Shown: in pieces, positions 53,301 through 64,000 of the stretch
Layout: each line of letters starts with the position of its first letter
Numbering within the stretch: position 1 is the first letter of the stretch
DNA from: Mesotaenium endlicherianum
Lineage: Eukaryota > Streptophyta > Zygnematophyceae > Zygnematales > Mesotaeniaceae
Reading direction: 5' to 3'
NCBI GenBank assembly: GCA_009602735.1
Contig: WELA01002297.1
Span: 335,097-399,096, forward strand
DNA: 64,000 nt
Notes under the pieces: model-generated
The model's database searches: none
What the model was told of the DNA's origin: nothing
The model's input: only the letters and a program-made list of their open reading frames with translations
Translations under genes and position numbers: made by a program

Positions 53301-54935
53301 GAGCAACTACTGATATGAATTGACTTACTAATAAGTGATTAACAATTAAAAAAAAAAATTTACATCAACAAGTAATCTTTATGGTATATTCTGATTAACT
53401 TCTTAATCATCAAAAGACCACACGACTAGCGTGAGCAATATTTATAAGTCACATGCAAGTAGACGAGCATCGATAATGTAATCACTAAACTCATGCATAA
53501 GCAAGGTTAGAAAATAATGTGTATCGATGGCTTCTCGCCTTGGATTCAGATATCTCTTAGTAAGCTGTACAAGAGAGTTAGCCTCGTTTCCGAATGCCGA
53601 ACTCGAGAGCAAAACCTCGCCTATGTACATGGAATGAGAATACTGTTCAACGGCAAGTGCAATGGCACCGCCTACTTGGGAGTTAACCACGTCGGTAGAA
53701 CCTCGACTAACCAAATCATCCCGAATTACCATCCACCCAAGGGTGTCGTCTGGCCCTTCATCTATTATATCACACTTAGATGCATTTCTAGACAATTCAC
53801 TGACACCAAGTACGGCAGTCAGCTGACTGTTAAAGAATGTGTCAGCAAGTTGACCTATGTTGACTTCAACTTGCTGCTCCTGGCTGGGTCACTAGAGCAA
53901 ATATTATTACAAGTCCAGCAGACTTAGTATTAACTAAAGTACATGGTGCAATGTGAGGTGGCAACACTATTTCGCCATTCATGTAAAGGAAAAAATCCTC
54001 CTTCGGAGTCCTTTTTGGCCTTGTCATTCTGTTGGTCCCAAATGTTGATGGTCATCCAGCGCCAGTCAGTAGGTTGTAGGAAGAATGTACGGTCCGTCCT
54101 CTTCAGCGTGCAGGGGTACCAGTGTCCTACAAACTCCTGCTGGCTAGTCTCCTTTGCTAAAAACTCCCAACTCCTTATCTCCGTATCATTATACAAGGCG
54201 TGAAACTTGCTATAAGACGTAGCATCCTTGAAGCTGTCAGTCTCCATCCGGATCAAGTTGATGGCTTTTTCTGCTCCCTAGATTCCTCTGATGGGTACAG
54301 CCTCATCTTCATTGGCTTGAGCTAGTGCTCTGGCCTCCCTGACAGTGTATTCCACCATCTTGGCATAGTTCTCATACAAGACGAGCCTTGTACCGGCTTT
54401 TGTGTGCTTATCATAATTTTTCAACGTCTCTCTCTCTTGCTGTTGGATTTCCCTCTGAGTTGAACCTTCTGGGCATACTTGAATGCTTCTTCCAAAAGAT
54501 CAAATCCTTTACCAACCACCATACAGCGGTAGCTCTTGAGTCTTCTCCGCTCCTCCTTAGCTTGCTGCCGTCATGTCTCTTCAGCTAGCCTATCTTCTTC
54601 TGCCTTCTTGGTTGCCTCTGCAGCTTGACTATCAAGTTCCTCACGCATGAGCTTGGCCTGCTCATCTTCCTCCTGCTTCTTATTCTGAGCTTCTTGCCGT
54701 TGCCATAGACGTTGTTGTTGTAATTATGGCTCATAACATGATTCTCCTCTCTTCTTCTCTTCTCTTCTCCTCTCCATTAACTCACTTAAAGCTTATCTTG
54801 CCATAAAGGCCGTTGTAGTCACAAAGACTACACGACAGAGTCACATAAACTCACTTCGTAGTCACGAAGACTACCCACTGCGTCACACAGACGCTGCCAC
54901 ACAGGCGTGCCACACAAGCCCTCACTAGTCACAAT
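53301..54935 (-). pseudogene. unidentified minus-strand coding remnant with coiled coil
   Basis: On the minus strand from about 54760 to 53930 there is a charged, Gln/Glu/Lys-rich stretch (RQEAQNKKQEEDEQAKLMRE) that should form a coiled coil, then a region with ARALAQANEDEAVPIRG and WEFLAKETSQQEFVGHWYPC, interrupted more than once. A separate minus frame (53795-53442) shows no known domain. The arrangement could be a retroelement gag-like remnant, but no family is recognised. 54780-54935 contains short repeats of the form GTAGTCACAAAGACTAC. Confidence 0.4.
54928..54935. repeat. putative target duplicate left of hAT4
   Basis: GTCACAAT directly precedes the terminal repeat of hAT4. Its partner is not in the window, so this is inferred from position only. 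Confidence 0.45.
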
Positions 54936-55319
54936 CAGGGTTACGCCGTACGCTTGTACGCTTAGTTCGACTAATATGCTAGTTCACTTAGATCGGTGTT
55001 CAGAACAATGGACTAGTTCGCTTAATACGCTTAGTACGCTAACATCACGACGGTGTCGATGTCCAGTAGCTACGGCGTCGACGCTTCATGTCGGTCGCAC
55101 GTGTAAAATAACCACGGCGTGTCAGACTGTTTATTTCGTTCAAAATGGCAGGGTATTCTTTTCAGGCGATTTTGGACTTTTCTCTGCCCGCTTTGCAGCT
55201 ACAAGTCGCGAAAAGTATTTGTACCTTCGTCTAGTACAGACGTCGGCAAGCGGGTTTGAACACCCGCCACCGGGTGCAGGGATGGGACAATACCCAACGT
55301 GCCATGCATGTTTCTCTGA
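54936..55319 (-). mobile_element. hAT transposon terminus (hAT4), 3'-type end, cut by assembly join
   Basis: Starts CAGGGTTACGCCGTACGC and keeps the subterminal zone of hAT2 (TACGCTTAGTTCGACTA, ACTAGTTCGCTTA, GTCGGTCGCACGTGTA) with about 15-20 % differences, then a tRNA-like T-arm at 55243-55308. By comparison the transposase would lie to the right on the minus strand, but the sequence stops at the n at 55320 and resumes with unrelated LTR sequence. Confidence 0.85.
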
Positions 55320-55320
55320 N

Positions 55321-56102
55321 GGTTTAAGCTGTGACTTTGCTCACCATTTGTGAAGTTCTTCAAGTGATTGGAAGCCAGGAGGGCTTGCTCTTCACAAGAG
55401 AGAGACTAAGTGGTCCCGAAAACACAAGAGATAAAAGTGTAAGCTTTACTGATAATCTCTGTGACTTACAACTGGCATAATGGGACTTCTAAAACGATCT
55501 TCCTCTAGGGACATCTCTAGTACTTAATACTCCTGGAAACCCGGCGTTGTATGCGGCGAATCCGATGTATGCAGTTACTCTAGGAGGCTCTCCTATGTCC
55601 ACTAATGTGTACGAAGCATGTACTAGCACTCCTGTACGCTAAGCATAACTCAAACCAATAAAAGCAAAGCACGTAGAATATGCTATGTGTCTCTCATTGG
55701 TGGAGCTTACCTTGGGTGATTCTACCTAGATAGCGCCTCAAAAATGAATCTGGAACTTGAGGAAGCTTCCTGTAGGAGTAGGTGATGCAGTCACCAAGTT
55801 ATAGCCTCAATGATGCACTTAAACTATGGAAATGCAAGACTTATGTAGTCTAAGGGGTTTGCAGATCTGTGCGTACAGAGCTAGGGGTCCTTGGGGTCTC
55901 GAATAGCCCACAATGTCACCTTTGGGTACATTGAGTCACAAGTTGGCCATTTGGTGTGACACCGCTAGGGGCCAAAAGGGGTGCGGACTAGATCGCGCCT
56001 ATCTCGCTCGATACTCAACCAAATGACGCAAAACCGGTGCCATTTGGAAGATGCTTTGACGCGCTACACTTTGGGTACTTGGAAATCTAGAAAGCGTCAA
56101 CA
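55321..56102. repeat. copy of element C LTR block 50407-51188
   Basis: 782 bases, identical by eye to 50407-51188, bounded by n at 55320 and 56103. It cuts off both ends of the LTR block and joins a hAT end to the middle of element C. Almost certainly an assembly artefact. Confidence 0.85.
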
Positions 56103-59012
56103 NCTCCATGAAGCCGTAGAGGGCGAACTCAGCTGAGCGATAATCCACGATGTCTAGCGGCACGGATGCAATGCGGGTCCCCCTGATTGCTAGTCAGGTC
56201 TGTAGAAGACCTGCTCCACCCAGTTATCTACTGCGCCGAAAGGAAAGAGAACGTCTTGGCCAAGGAGCACGTCGAAGGTCTCAGAGCGGGTGACCAACGC
56301 GTGCCGGTGGATGGTAGTCTCATCCGAAGTGCCGGGCCGAAAGGTGAAGCGAAGGGCCAGCCGCGTGCGCTCGGTGACGATCTCAGACGTGCCAGCCGCA
56401 GTGTTGATCCGCGTCGACGAATCCTCTAGGTCCGCTGACGAGAGGCCCAACTGGCGGAAGTAGCGCAGGCTGATGAGGACTGGTTGGGCGTCAGTGTCAA
56501 ACATGAAGCGTTGCGAGGCCTGCGTGTTGACTAGCACGATCCCCTGCGAATTATCCAAAAACGCAGCGTTAGGCGTGCTGATCGTCCTGCGCTCATGCGC
56601 AGGTCGTGCGAGTGCGCAGAGCACCGCGGCTGCCACATCGGGCGTTGGCCTGCCGTCAAAGGCGCGCTAGCTAGCCTTGCGCAACTAAAGCAGTAGCTGG
56701 GTTGCCTGTCGCGTGGCCTCTTTTGACAGGCCGAGCTCCGCAAAGGAGACGGCTGGCATCCGGTGTAGCGCCAGCGAGATGACCTCGGCGTTGAGATGCA
56801 CTGTAGTCATCGGCGAGGCAAGTGCGCGAGGTGCGAGCGCAGCTGGCTCTGTTGGCATCTCTAGCACGCAAAAGGAGCGGGGCAGAGGCGGCGCCTCCTC
56901 TGTGCGGCGGCCTTGGTCTGGTCCGCTGTGCTTCTGCGCCATTGCCGGTCGCCCGACTGTCGCCACGAGTGTGCACTTGCGTCTTGCGATGCCCGCTGCT
57001 GTGCGGCTGCCCAATGGCCGTGTGCGTGTGCAGCACGCCGAAACGGAGCCCGGCGCTGCTGCGAGAGCGGGAGTGGCAGCTGCTGGCGCAGCTGCAGGTG
57101 CTAGCGCAGCAGCCGAAGCTGGCGTAGCTGGCACTCGCGCAGCTGCGTGCGCAGGCGAGACGGCGAACGCCTTGGCTGGCGCAACTGCTGGCGCGAGCGC
57201 AATTGTTGCTGGCGCAGCCGTGTGCGCTGGTGCAGCCGCCAGTGATGGAGCTGCTGCAAGCGCGTACGTAACAACTGCTGGCGTGGCTGCCGACGCTGGC
57301 GCGTGGGCGGACGCGGGCGCTTCCTCAAACGCGGGCGTAGGCGCTGCTGGCGCAGGCGCGTGCGCAGCAGCTAAAAACGCGGCCGTCACTGGCGCAGCTG
57401 CGTGAACAGTTGCAGCTGCTGGCGCGGGTGCTGGCACGCTTGACGCTAGCATGTTTGGCGCTGGCAAGCCCACCGCTTGTGCGGCAGGTGTCTAGTGGGC
57501 TGGCGCTCCTGTCGTTGGCGCAGCGAAGGTGGCGAGAGCTAGTGCGGCTGCTCCTGAGCATGCCTGCGCAGCTGCCGGCGCAGGTGCCAGGCCTGCTGGC
57601 ACAGCTGTCAGAGCTGGCGCCGCAGTGACCCACCTGGCGCTGGCGCTGTTAGTAGCGCTGGCTTTGGTCCTCCTGCAGCTGGCGCCTCTGCGGACGCTGA
57701 CGCCTCTGCAGGAGCGGCTGCGGATGTTAGCGCAGCTTCGAGCGTAGGCTCTTTGGCTGCTGGCGCGAACGCTGGAGCTTGCGCAGGCTTGGCTGCTGGC
57801 CGGCTGACAAGTTGCGCCTTGAGGTTGCTCCTGAGCCTGCTTGGTCGCGTCGCCCGGACGGTGTCGGTGTCTGCCTTGACTGCATGCTGTCCGTGGCGCC
57901 CTTCAGATGGCGCGTGCGCTTGCCAAGACCCTCACCACGCTTATTGTGCAGGCCTGAGGGTTTTGTGCGCAGCCAGGCTTTAAGCCCTGGCTGTGCTTAG
58001 CTGTGTACGTGCCGTCAATGCTCCGAATGGCGGTCCGGCCACATAGCGCAGTTGGGGATGCCCCCCCCTGATTGAGGATGGCGTTCACGGCCGTTAGATC
58101 CGCGCTGGCTAGGCTGGGCTGCGTGCGCGTGCCAAGTGGCAGCACGTGTGCGCAATTGCTATACGCAGCTGCTGACGTGGCTGCCGTGAGGTGGTTGCGT
58201 GGCTGGCGGCTGAACAAGCCTCGCAGTGCTGTGCGCGGCGTGAGCGGGCGCGTGCGGGCATGTGCAGGTGTGTAGCTACCGTTAGGCAGAGGTTCGCCAG
58301 TCGCGCACGCGACAAGTGGCGACACCTGCTGGAACCTGTTGCTTGCGGCAGCCAGCAGGGGGCGGACATCGGGAGGTTGCCGGTCGGTGCGCAGGTCTAT
58401 GCATGGGCGGGCGACATGTAAGACGTGGGACGCTGCACCCGTAATAGCCGGCTGGCAGGCCCGCCCTATCGCGCCACTTGTTGCTCCGCAAGCTGCAGAC
58501 AACTCTGCTGGCATCAGCAGGACAACGGAGGCCAGAGGAGCTGCGAGAGCTTGCGCTGGCTGCCCTGGCGGGAGTGGCTGCCTGTCGGGAGGCGTGTTTG
58601 CGGCGAGGGATGGCGAGACCGTGCGGGCTTGCGGCCTCCCATCTGGCAGCCTGTCCAGAAGGAAGCCGTTGCTACTGGCAACTGTCAGTGCGACGTGCGC
58701 AGAGCTGGCAGGAGCATCTGCGCAGACGTCTGCCGCGCTGGCCGCAAGAGCTTCGTCGAAGGGCGGGCGTGTGCGGGGCTGCAACGTTGCTGTGGTGCCA
58801 AGTGACAGCCTCTAAGGCTGCCCCGTGTTGGTGCTGCAAATGTGCGCAGAGGCTGCGCGGACGCCGGCTGTCAAAGCTGGAGCGTCGGTCGGCGGGACGC
58901 GTGCAAAGAGGGCTTTGCACGCGTCGTAACTGTCGGCGGCAACTACGCCACGGAGTCTGGCGATCTCCGCGTTGGCCTCCACGAGGGCGTCGCTGACATC
59001 ATCGAAGCTGCA

Positions 59013-60248
59013 TTAGTCGGCTCCGAGGGTTAGCGCGTCGTCCATGGTGGCCGTGGCTGCCGTCATTGAGGGGCATCCACCCGTGCGAGGGTTACGCATG
59101 CCTCGCTGTCCTATTGCTGGCGCGGGGCCGTCGCGAGCGCGTCCGTTCTCAACGTCGCGCTTCTTTTGCAGACATACGATCTGCAAGTGACCGGCCTTGC
59201 CACAGTAGGTACAATTGCCGGGCTTGCCATTCTGCGCAACTGTGCAGGCCTGGCGGGAGTGGCCTGTCTTCCCGCAAGACCAACAGGGGTCACTCGTCGT
59301 GGCGGCCATGGAAATGCGGCCATGCGTAGCTCCGCGCTGCTGAGTCGGCTGGGGCAGCTGAGAGCGCTGAGTCTGCTGCTGCTGCTGGGGCTGGCGAGCC
59401 AGAGCTGGGCCCATTGTAGAAGATGGCAGCATCGAGGACTCCTGGCGTACGCCTGTTGATGCGAGGTCCACACGGTCGCTAATGTTGCTTCGTGCGGCAG
59501 CCAAGCTCTGCTTCTCAACTGAGAGGTAAGCGTCCTCCAGTGAGTACTCGGAGCCAATGTGATAGATGAGGGGGGCCATGGCCCTCTCCCTCACTTGTGG
59601 CTCCACGGCACGCAAGAAGATCTCTGCTGCCTCACGGTCGGTGACGGTGCCAACGTCTCGGTGAAGGTGCGTCAATCGGCGGTACATCATGCGAATAGTC
59701 TCGTTCTTGCGGCGGTAGAAGTGGTGCAGCTCGTACACCTTCTCTTTGGTCGCGGCTTGAAACTCCTTTCGGAGAACGTCCCAGAAGGCCTTGATCGGAT
59801 CTGCGAGAAGGGTCTCCACTGGGGGTTCCCCCACAAGCTCTGTGCGTGCGTATATCTTGTCACCCTTCTCGCGGAAGGTGTCACGGGCCTCGTAGAGGAG
59901 ATAGCGCATGAGCGTATAGAACACGTCACGCTTAGTGAGCGCGGGCGTCTTAAGCCTTGCGGTCACAAACTTAGCATCGAACTCTGAGATTGTGTCGTCC
60001 AGATCACAGGTTCCTGGTCTGCCGCTGAAGCGGAAGAGGGAGGAACTGTCAGCCTTGACCTCTTGGTCACCTGCCATGGGATACCAGGAATTGTGGTGAG
60101 CCCACTGGGAAGTTGGCTGAGGAACAATCACAAGAGGTACGAGAGCTGGCTCAGGGGGTTCAGTGACAGTACTGAGATCGGAGTTTGAGTCTTCTCCACT
60201 AACCCCTTTGTAGTAAGGCTGGTAAGAAAGCCCACTACGAGTAGGCAT
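59013..60248 (-). pseudogene. gag of element C (uninterrupted copy)
   Basis: One open gag frame of 411 codons. Gag domain in the N-terminal half (residues about 60-230), Gln-rich linker, and two CCHC zinc knuckles near residues 325-365 (CWSCGKTGHSRQAC, CTYCGKAGHLQIVC). It is the best-kept part of element C; the element as a whole is broken. Confidence 0.92.
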
Positions 60249-60301
60249 ACGCTGAAGATTCTAATTGCTTGCAGGCAAAGAGAGATCTTTTTAGAAGTAA
60301 G

Positions 60302-61307
60302 GAGTGTGTACTCTCCAGAGTGAGCACCTCAAGACTCTAATTTGGTAGGAAAACAACTAATGAAGTCTGGCCCAAAAGATCACTGGAAGCACATCATGAT
60401 CTTCAAGGGTAGTCCTATGGCAGGGTTTAAGCTGTGACTTTGCTCACCATTTGTGAAGTTCTTCAAGTGATTGGAAGCCAGGAGGGCTTGCTCTTCACAA
60501 GAGAGAGACTAAGTGGTCCCGAAAACACAAGAGATAAAAGTGTAAGCTTTACTGATAATCTCTGTGACTTACAACTGGCATAATGGGACTTCTAAAACGA
60601 TCTTCCTCTAGGGACATCTCTAGTACTTAATACTCCTGGAAACCCGGCGTTGTATGCGGCGAATCCGATGTATGCAGTTACTCTAGGAGGCTCTCCTATG
60701 TCCACTAATGTGTACGAAGCATGTACTAGCACTCCTGTACGCTAAGCATAACTCAAACCAATAAAAGCAAAGCACGTAGAATATGCTATGTGTCTCTCAT
60801 TGGTGGAGCTTACCTTGGGTGATTCTACCTAGATAGCGCCTCAAAAATGAATCTGGAACTTGAGGAAGCTTCCTGTAGGAGTAGGTGATGCAGTCACCAA
60901 GTTATAGCCTCAATGATGCACTTAAACTATGGAAATGCAAGACTTATGTAGTCTAAGGGGTTTGCAGATCTGTGCGTACAGAGCTAGGGGTCCTTGGGGT
61001 CTCGAATAGCCCACAATGTCACCTTTGGGTACATTGAGTCACAAGTTGGCCATTTGGTGTGACACCGCTAGGGGCCAAAAGGGGTGCGGACTAGATCGCG
61101 CCTATCTCGCTCGATACTCAACCAAATGACGCAAAACCGGTGCCATTTGGAAGATGCTTTGACGCGCTACACTTTGGGTACTTGGAAATCTAGAAAGCGT
61201 CAACAAATAGATGCATAAGGTGAATGCAAAGTCGGTCTTCCTAGGTTGATGGTTCACACAAGTGAAGCTCGGTTTTGTACGTCAACCTCGACTCAATAAC
61301 TCATGAC
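60302..61307 (-). repeat. LTR block of element C (third copy)
   Basis: Same as 50285-51290 at offset 10017. Confidence 0.8.
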
Positions 61308-63317
61308 AGAGATACATACCCGCAGTTTAGTATCAATGAGCCGAGACAACCAAGAGTGGTTCTGCCTACTTTCACAGCTTACCCAGAGTCACGTGCTTTC
61401 ACGAGGAGGAGCTGGAATGGTAAGAGCTCTCGTTGCAGACTCTCTTTGGCGAGAACCATGGGCTATGGAGAAGGGGAGTTGTTTGGGACTCCCAGAGACG
61501 ATCGTGGTGAACATCATCCGAAGACTGGGAAGAACTGGTGCAGCCAAGGTGTTTGGAACAAAATTGGACAACACACTATGACCTGGTTGCTGGAGACCGT
61601 TATGACTTGGCAACAGATTACTTTTGCCAACAAGCCCATGCCCAAGCCCCCGACGGTGATGTGCGAAAGGTGGGTGGTGCCTACTTATGACCAGAGGGTG
61701 GGTCGAAATGTTCGGCAATGCCGTAACATTACTCTTATGTGCAAAGATGCAGCTGGAGAACCTAGAGGTACCCACACACCACTCAAAGGAGCCGGAATGG
61801 CTGAATTAATACGCTGCCGTGAATTGATTGAACACATAGACAGGCGAATGGCTGTGGCTTCGGGAAGATGCAATACGCCCATGGCAGAAGGACTCCCTAG
61901 CACTTCCGCTCAACCATCAGGCAAGGGAGCAGCTGTTCAAGCTCCTCCGCCTGCGCCATCAGTCTCAAAACCTGACGACAAGTCAGTCTCGCCACCTTGG
62001 CTAACAGAGGCACCAGCTGGAATGCTGAGAGGGCCAAAACCCAAAAAAAATGAAACGCCCATGCGTTTGTTAGCACCAAGACAGGAGGGAACACTAGGAG
62101 GGGGTGGAAATTCTGATACAAACACCAGTCCGCGAGCAACCGATATTGGACATCATTGGGAGGCAAGCTTGAGTAGCTGGAAAGCTAACCAATGCTGCCT
62201 ATCATCTTCACCATAACAAGAATGGTCAAATAAAACTCCATATTGGGGTCCTTCAAATGACAAGAATCATCGTGGGCGTCAGTGCAACCTTGGCGAATGG
62301 GCCGAGGCAAGCAGTCAGAAGTCTGCAAACTTTGGAGGGTCTGGGAAGACTATATGCTTAAAACTAACTATCAAAAGGCACAACGAGGTGGAAGAAAAAG
62401 GGCGTCAAGAAACCGACGCAAAGCTGACCAATGAAGAACGCCAGATGGCGACAGTCTGCTTAATTGCTGGAAAAACTACCGTGCAAATTATGGATCAGCT
62501 GCTAGAGGCAGATGCTGATGGACGCAAAGAAGGGAAGGTGATGCAAAAGGTGCACTTCCTACAGTATGCAATTATCAACATGGCTAACCTTAACACAGAA
62601 GATGACGAGGAACCGTCACCATCGGGAGTAGAGGAGCCAGTTGGAGCTGAGGCAGAAACGCCTGCGGCGCCAAAATTCAACTTGCTTGAGCTCGCACATG
62701 GAGGGGACTTGGGGAGTTTTTCAAATGACTATGGATAAAGTGCTACAGGGGCTAGACTTTGCAAAACCATACAATGATGATGGGAGTGATGTTGAGTGAG
62801 TCAATTGAGCTCCACCTCAAGCACTTGAAAGAAGTGTTTCAACGCCTGGAGAAATATCAGATGACGCTGCACCCAGGAAAGTGCAGGTTCTTTGAAGCAC
62901 ACGTGCCTCACTTAGGACACTAGATTGGGAACAATGTTATGTCTCCTCAGGCTGTAAAGATTGAGGTCATCTACAAGATACCTGCACCTGCAAATGTGTC
63001 TAAGCTAGGAGCTCTTCTAGGGCTAAGCAGATGTTATCGCAAAGTTGTGAAGAATTATAGTAGAACTACTAAACCCTTGACAAATTTTGTAAAAAAGGAT
63101 ATACTATTTGTGTGGATAGAAGCCCAAGAGAAGGCCATTAAAGAGCTCAACGAGAGGCTGATGACAACCCCAGTCTTGCGCACGCAAGAGGACTGTAAGC
63201 CGTTCAACCTGTACACAGTTTGGAATCGTTTGAGAATTGGCCCAGTACTCACTCAGGCCAAAAGCCCTGGAGAGGGTACGTAATTGCCTACGCTTCCCCC
63301 TCAAACAACAGGGTTGA
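61308..63317 (+). mobile_element. Ty3/gypsy element D (second assembly copy, broken)
   Basis: Same as 51291-53300 at offset 10017, with the same DNMT C-terminal part, unnamed region, RT and start of RNase H. Probably the same locus represented twice. Confidence 0.8.
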
Positions 63318-64000
63318 GAGCAACTACTGATATGAATTGACTTACTAATAAGTGATTAACAATTAAAAAAAAAAATTTACATCAACAAGTAATCTTTATG
63401 GTATATTCTGATTAACTTCTTAATCATCAAAAGACCACACGACTAGCGTGAGCAATATTTATAAGTCACATGCAAGTAGACGAGCATCGATAATGTAATC
63501 ACTAAACTCATGCATAAGCAAGGTTAGAAAATAATGTGTATCGATGGCTTCTCGCCTTGGATTCAGATATCTCTTAGTAAGCTGTACAAGAGAGTTAGCC
63601 TCGTTTCCGAATGCCGAACTCGAGAGCAAAACCTCGCCTATGTACATGGAATGAGAATACTGTTCAACGGCAAGTGCAATGGCACCGCCTACTTGGGAGT
63701 TAACCACGTCGGTAGAACCTCGACTAACCAAATCATCCCGAATTACCATCCACCCAAGGGTGTCGTCTGGCCCTTCATCTATTATATCACACTTAGATGC
63801 ATTTCTAGACAATTCACTGACACCAAGTACGGCAGTCAGCTGACTGTTAAAGAATGTGTCAGCAAGTTGACCTATGTTGACTTCAACTTGCTGCTCCTGG
63901 CTGGGTCACTAGAGCAAATATTATTACAAGTCCAGCAGACTTAGTATTAACTAAAGTACATGGTGCAATGTGAGGTGGCAACACTATTTCGCCATTCATG
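63318..64000. other. second copy of the unidentified remnant 53301-53983
   Basis: Repeat of 53301-53983 up to the window edge. No domain recognised. Confidence 0.7.

Larger units (their letters stand above)
56104..64000. repeat. third copy: repeat of 46000-53983
   Basis: From 56104 the sequence follows 46000 (offset 10104) through protease, Ala/Pro-rich region and gag. From about 59555 it follows 49538 (offset 10017) through the LTR block (60302-61307), element D (61308-63317) and on to the window edge. This copy has the uninterrupted gag (60248-59013). It starts inside the hAT2 target duplicate (CTCCATG), that is, at a repeat boundary, as assembly graph breaks do. Confidence 0.85.

Noticed and set aside
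41284-64000. A biological tandem triplication of element C
   Set aside because: Copies look identical, joins fall at n characters and at element borders, and one join cuts an LTR block in the middle.

Overview
This is a eukaryotic nuclear window dominated by transposable elements, most likely from a charophyte (streptophyte) green alga such as Chara. The basis is a GT-AG spliced host gene of a family I know from land plants, large nested LTR elements, hAT-type DNA transposons with 8-bp target duplications, and Ty3/gypsy elements carrying cytosine-DNA-methyltransferase (DNMT) segments. DNMT capture by retrotransposons has been published for charophytes and dinoflagellates (de Mendoza and colleagues, 2018). 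The species is an inference.

Layout. 1-1321: simple repeats and the end of a hAT element, which is inserted in a broken minus-strand Ty3/gypsy element (A, 1330 to about 4490). 4495 to about 6100: remains of a plus-strand Ty3/gypsy (B) whose integrase ends in a PHD finger. 7646-11996 (minus): the only clear host gene, three exons, a membrane-anchored plant-type protein with a methyltransferase-like C-terminus. Its 2-kb second intron holds microsatellites and an orphan Rad16-type helicase exon. 12583-12977: a long foldback hairpin upstream of that gene. 13760-28066: a 14.3-kb hAT element (hAT1) swollen by intronic satellites, a complete-length but broken Ty1/copia element (17834-23145) and a solo LTR (25899-26377). 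28075-31715 and 51291 to about 53300: two parts of one plus-strand DNMT-bearing Ty3/gypsy (E/D), separated by a minus-strand Ty3/gypsy (C, 31716-51290) that carries its own DNMT segment and a PHD finger. C is itself interrupted by a second hAT copy (hAT2, 37805-41878). A fourth hAT end lies at 54936.

The most interesting biology is the recurrent capture of chromatin functions by these retroelements. Two different elements carry DNMT segments, two carry PHD fingers, and one DNMT element sits inside the DNMT region of another. All LTR elements here are fossils with several breaks each.

The right third is partly an assembly artefact. 41284-44878 recurs at 45404-48998, 46000-53983 recurs at 56104-64000, and 50407-51188 recurs at 55321-56102. 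The copies look the same by eye and their joins sit at single n characters. Copy number in 41-64 kb should not be taken at face value.
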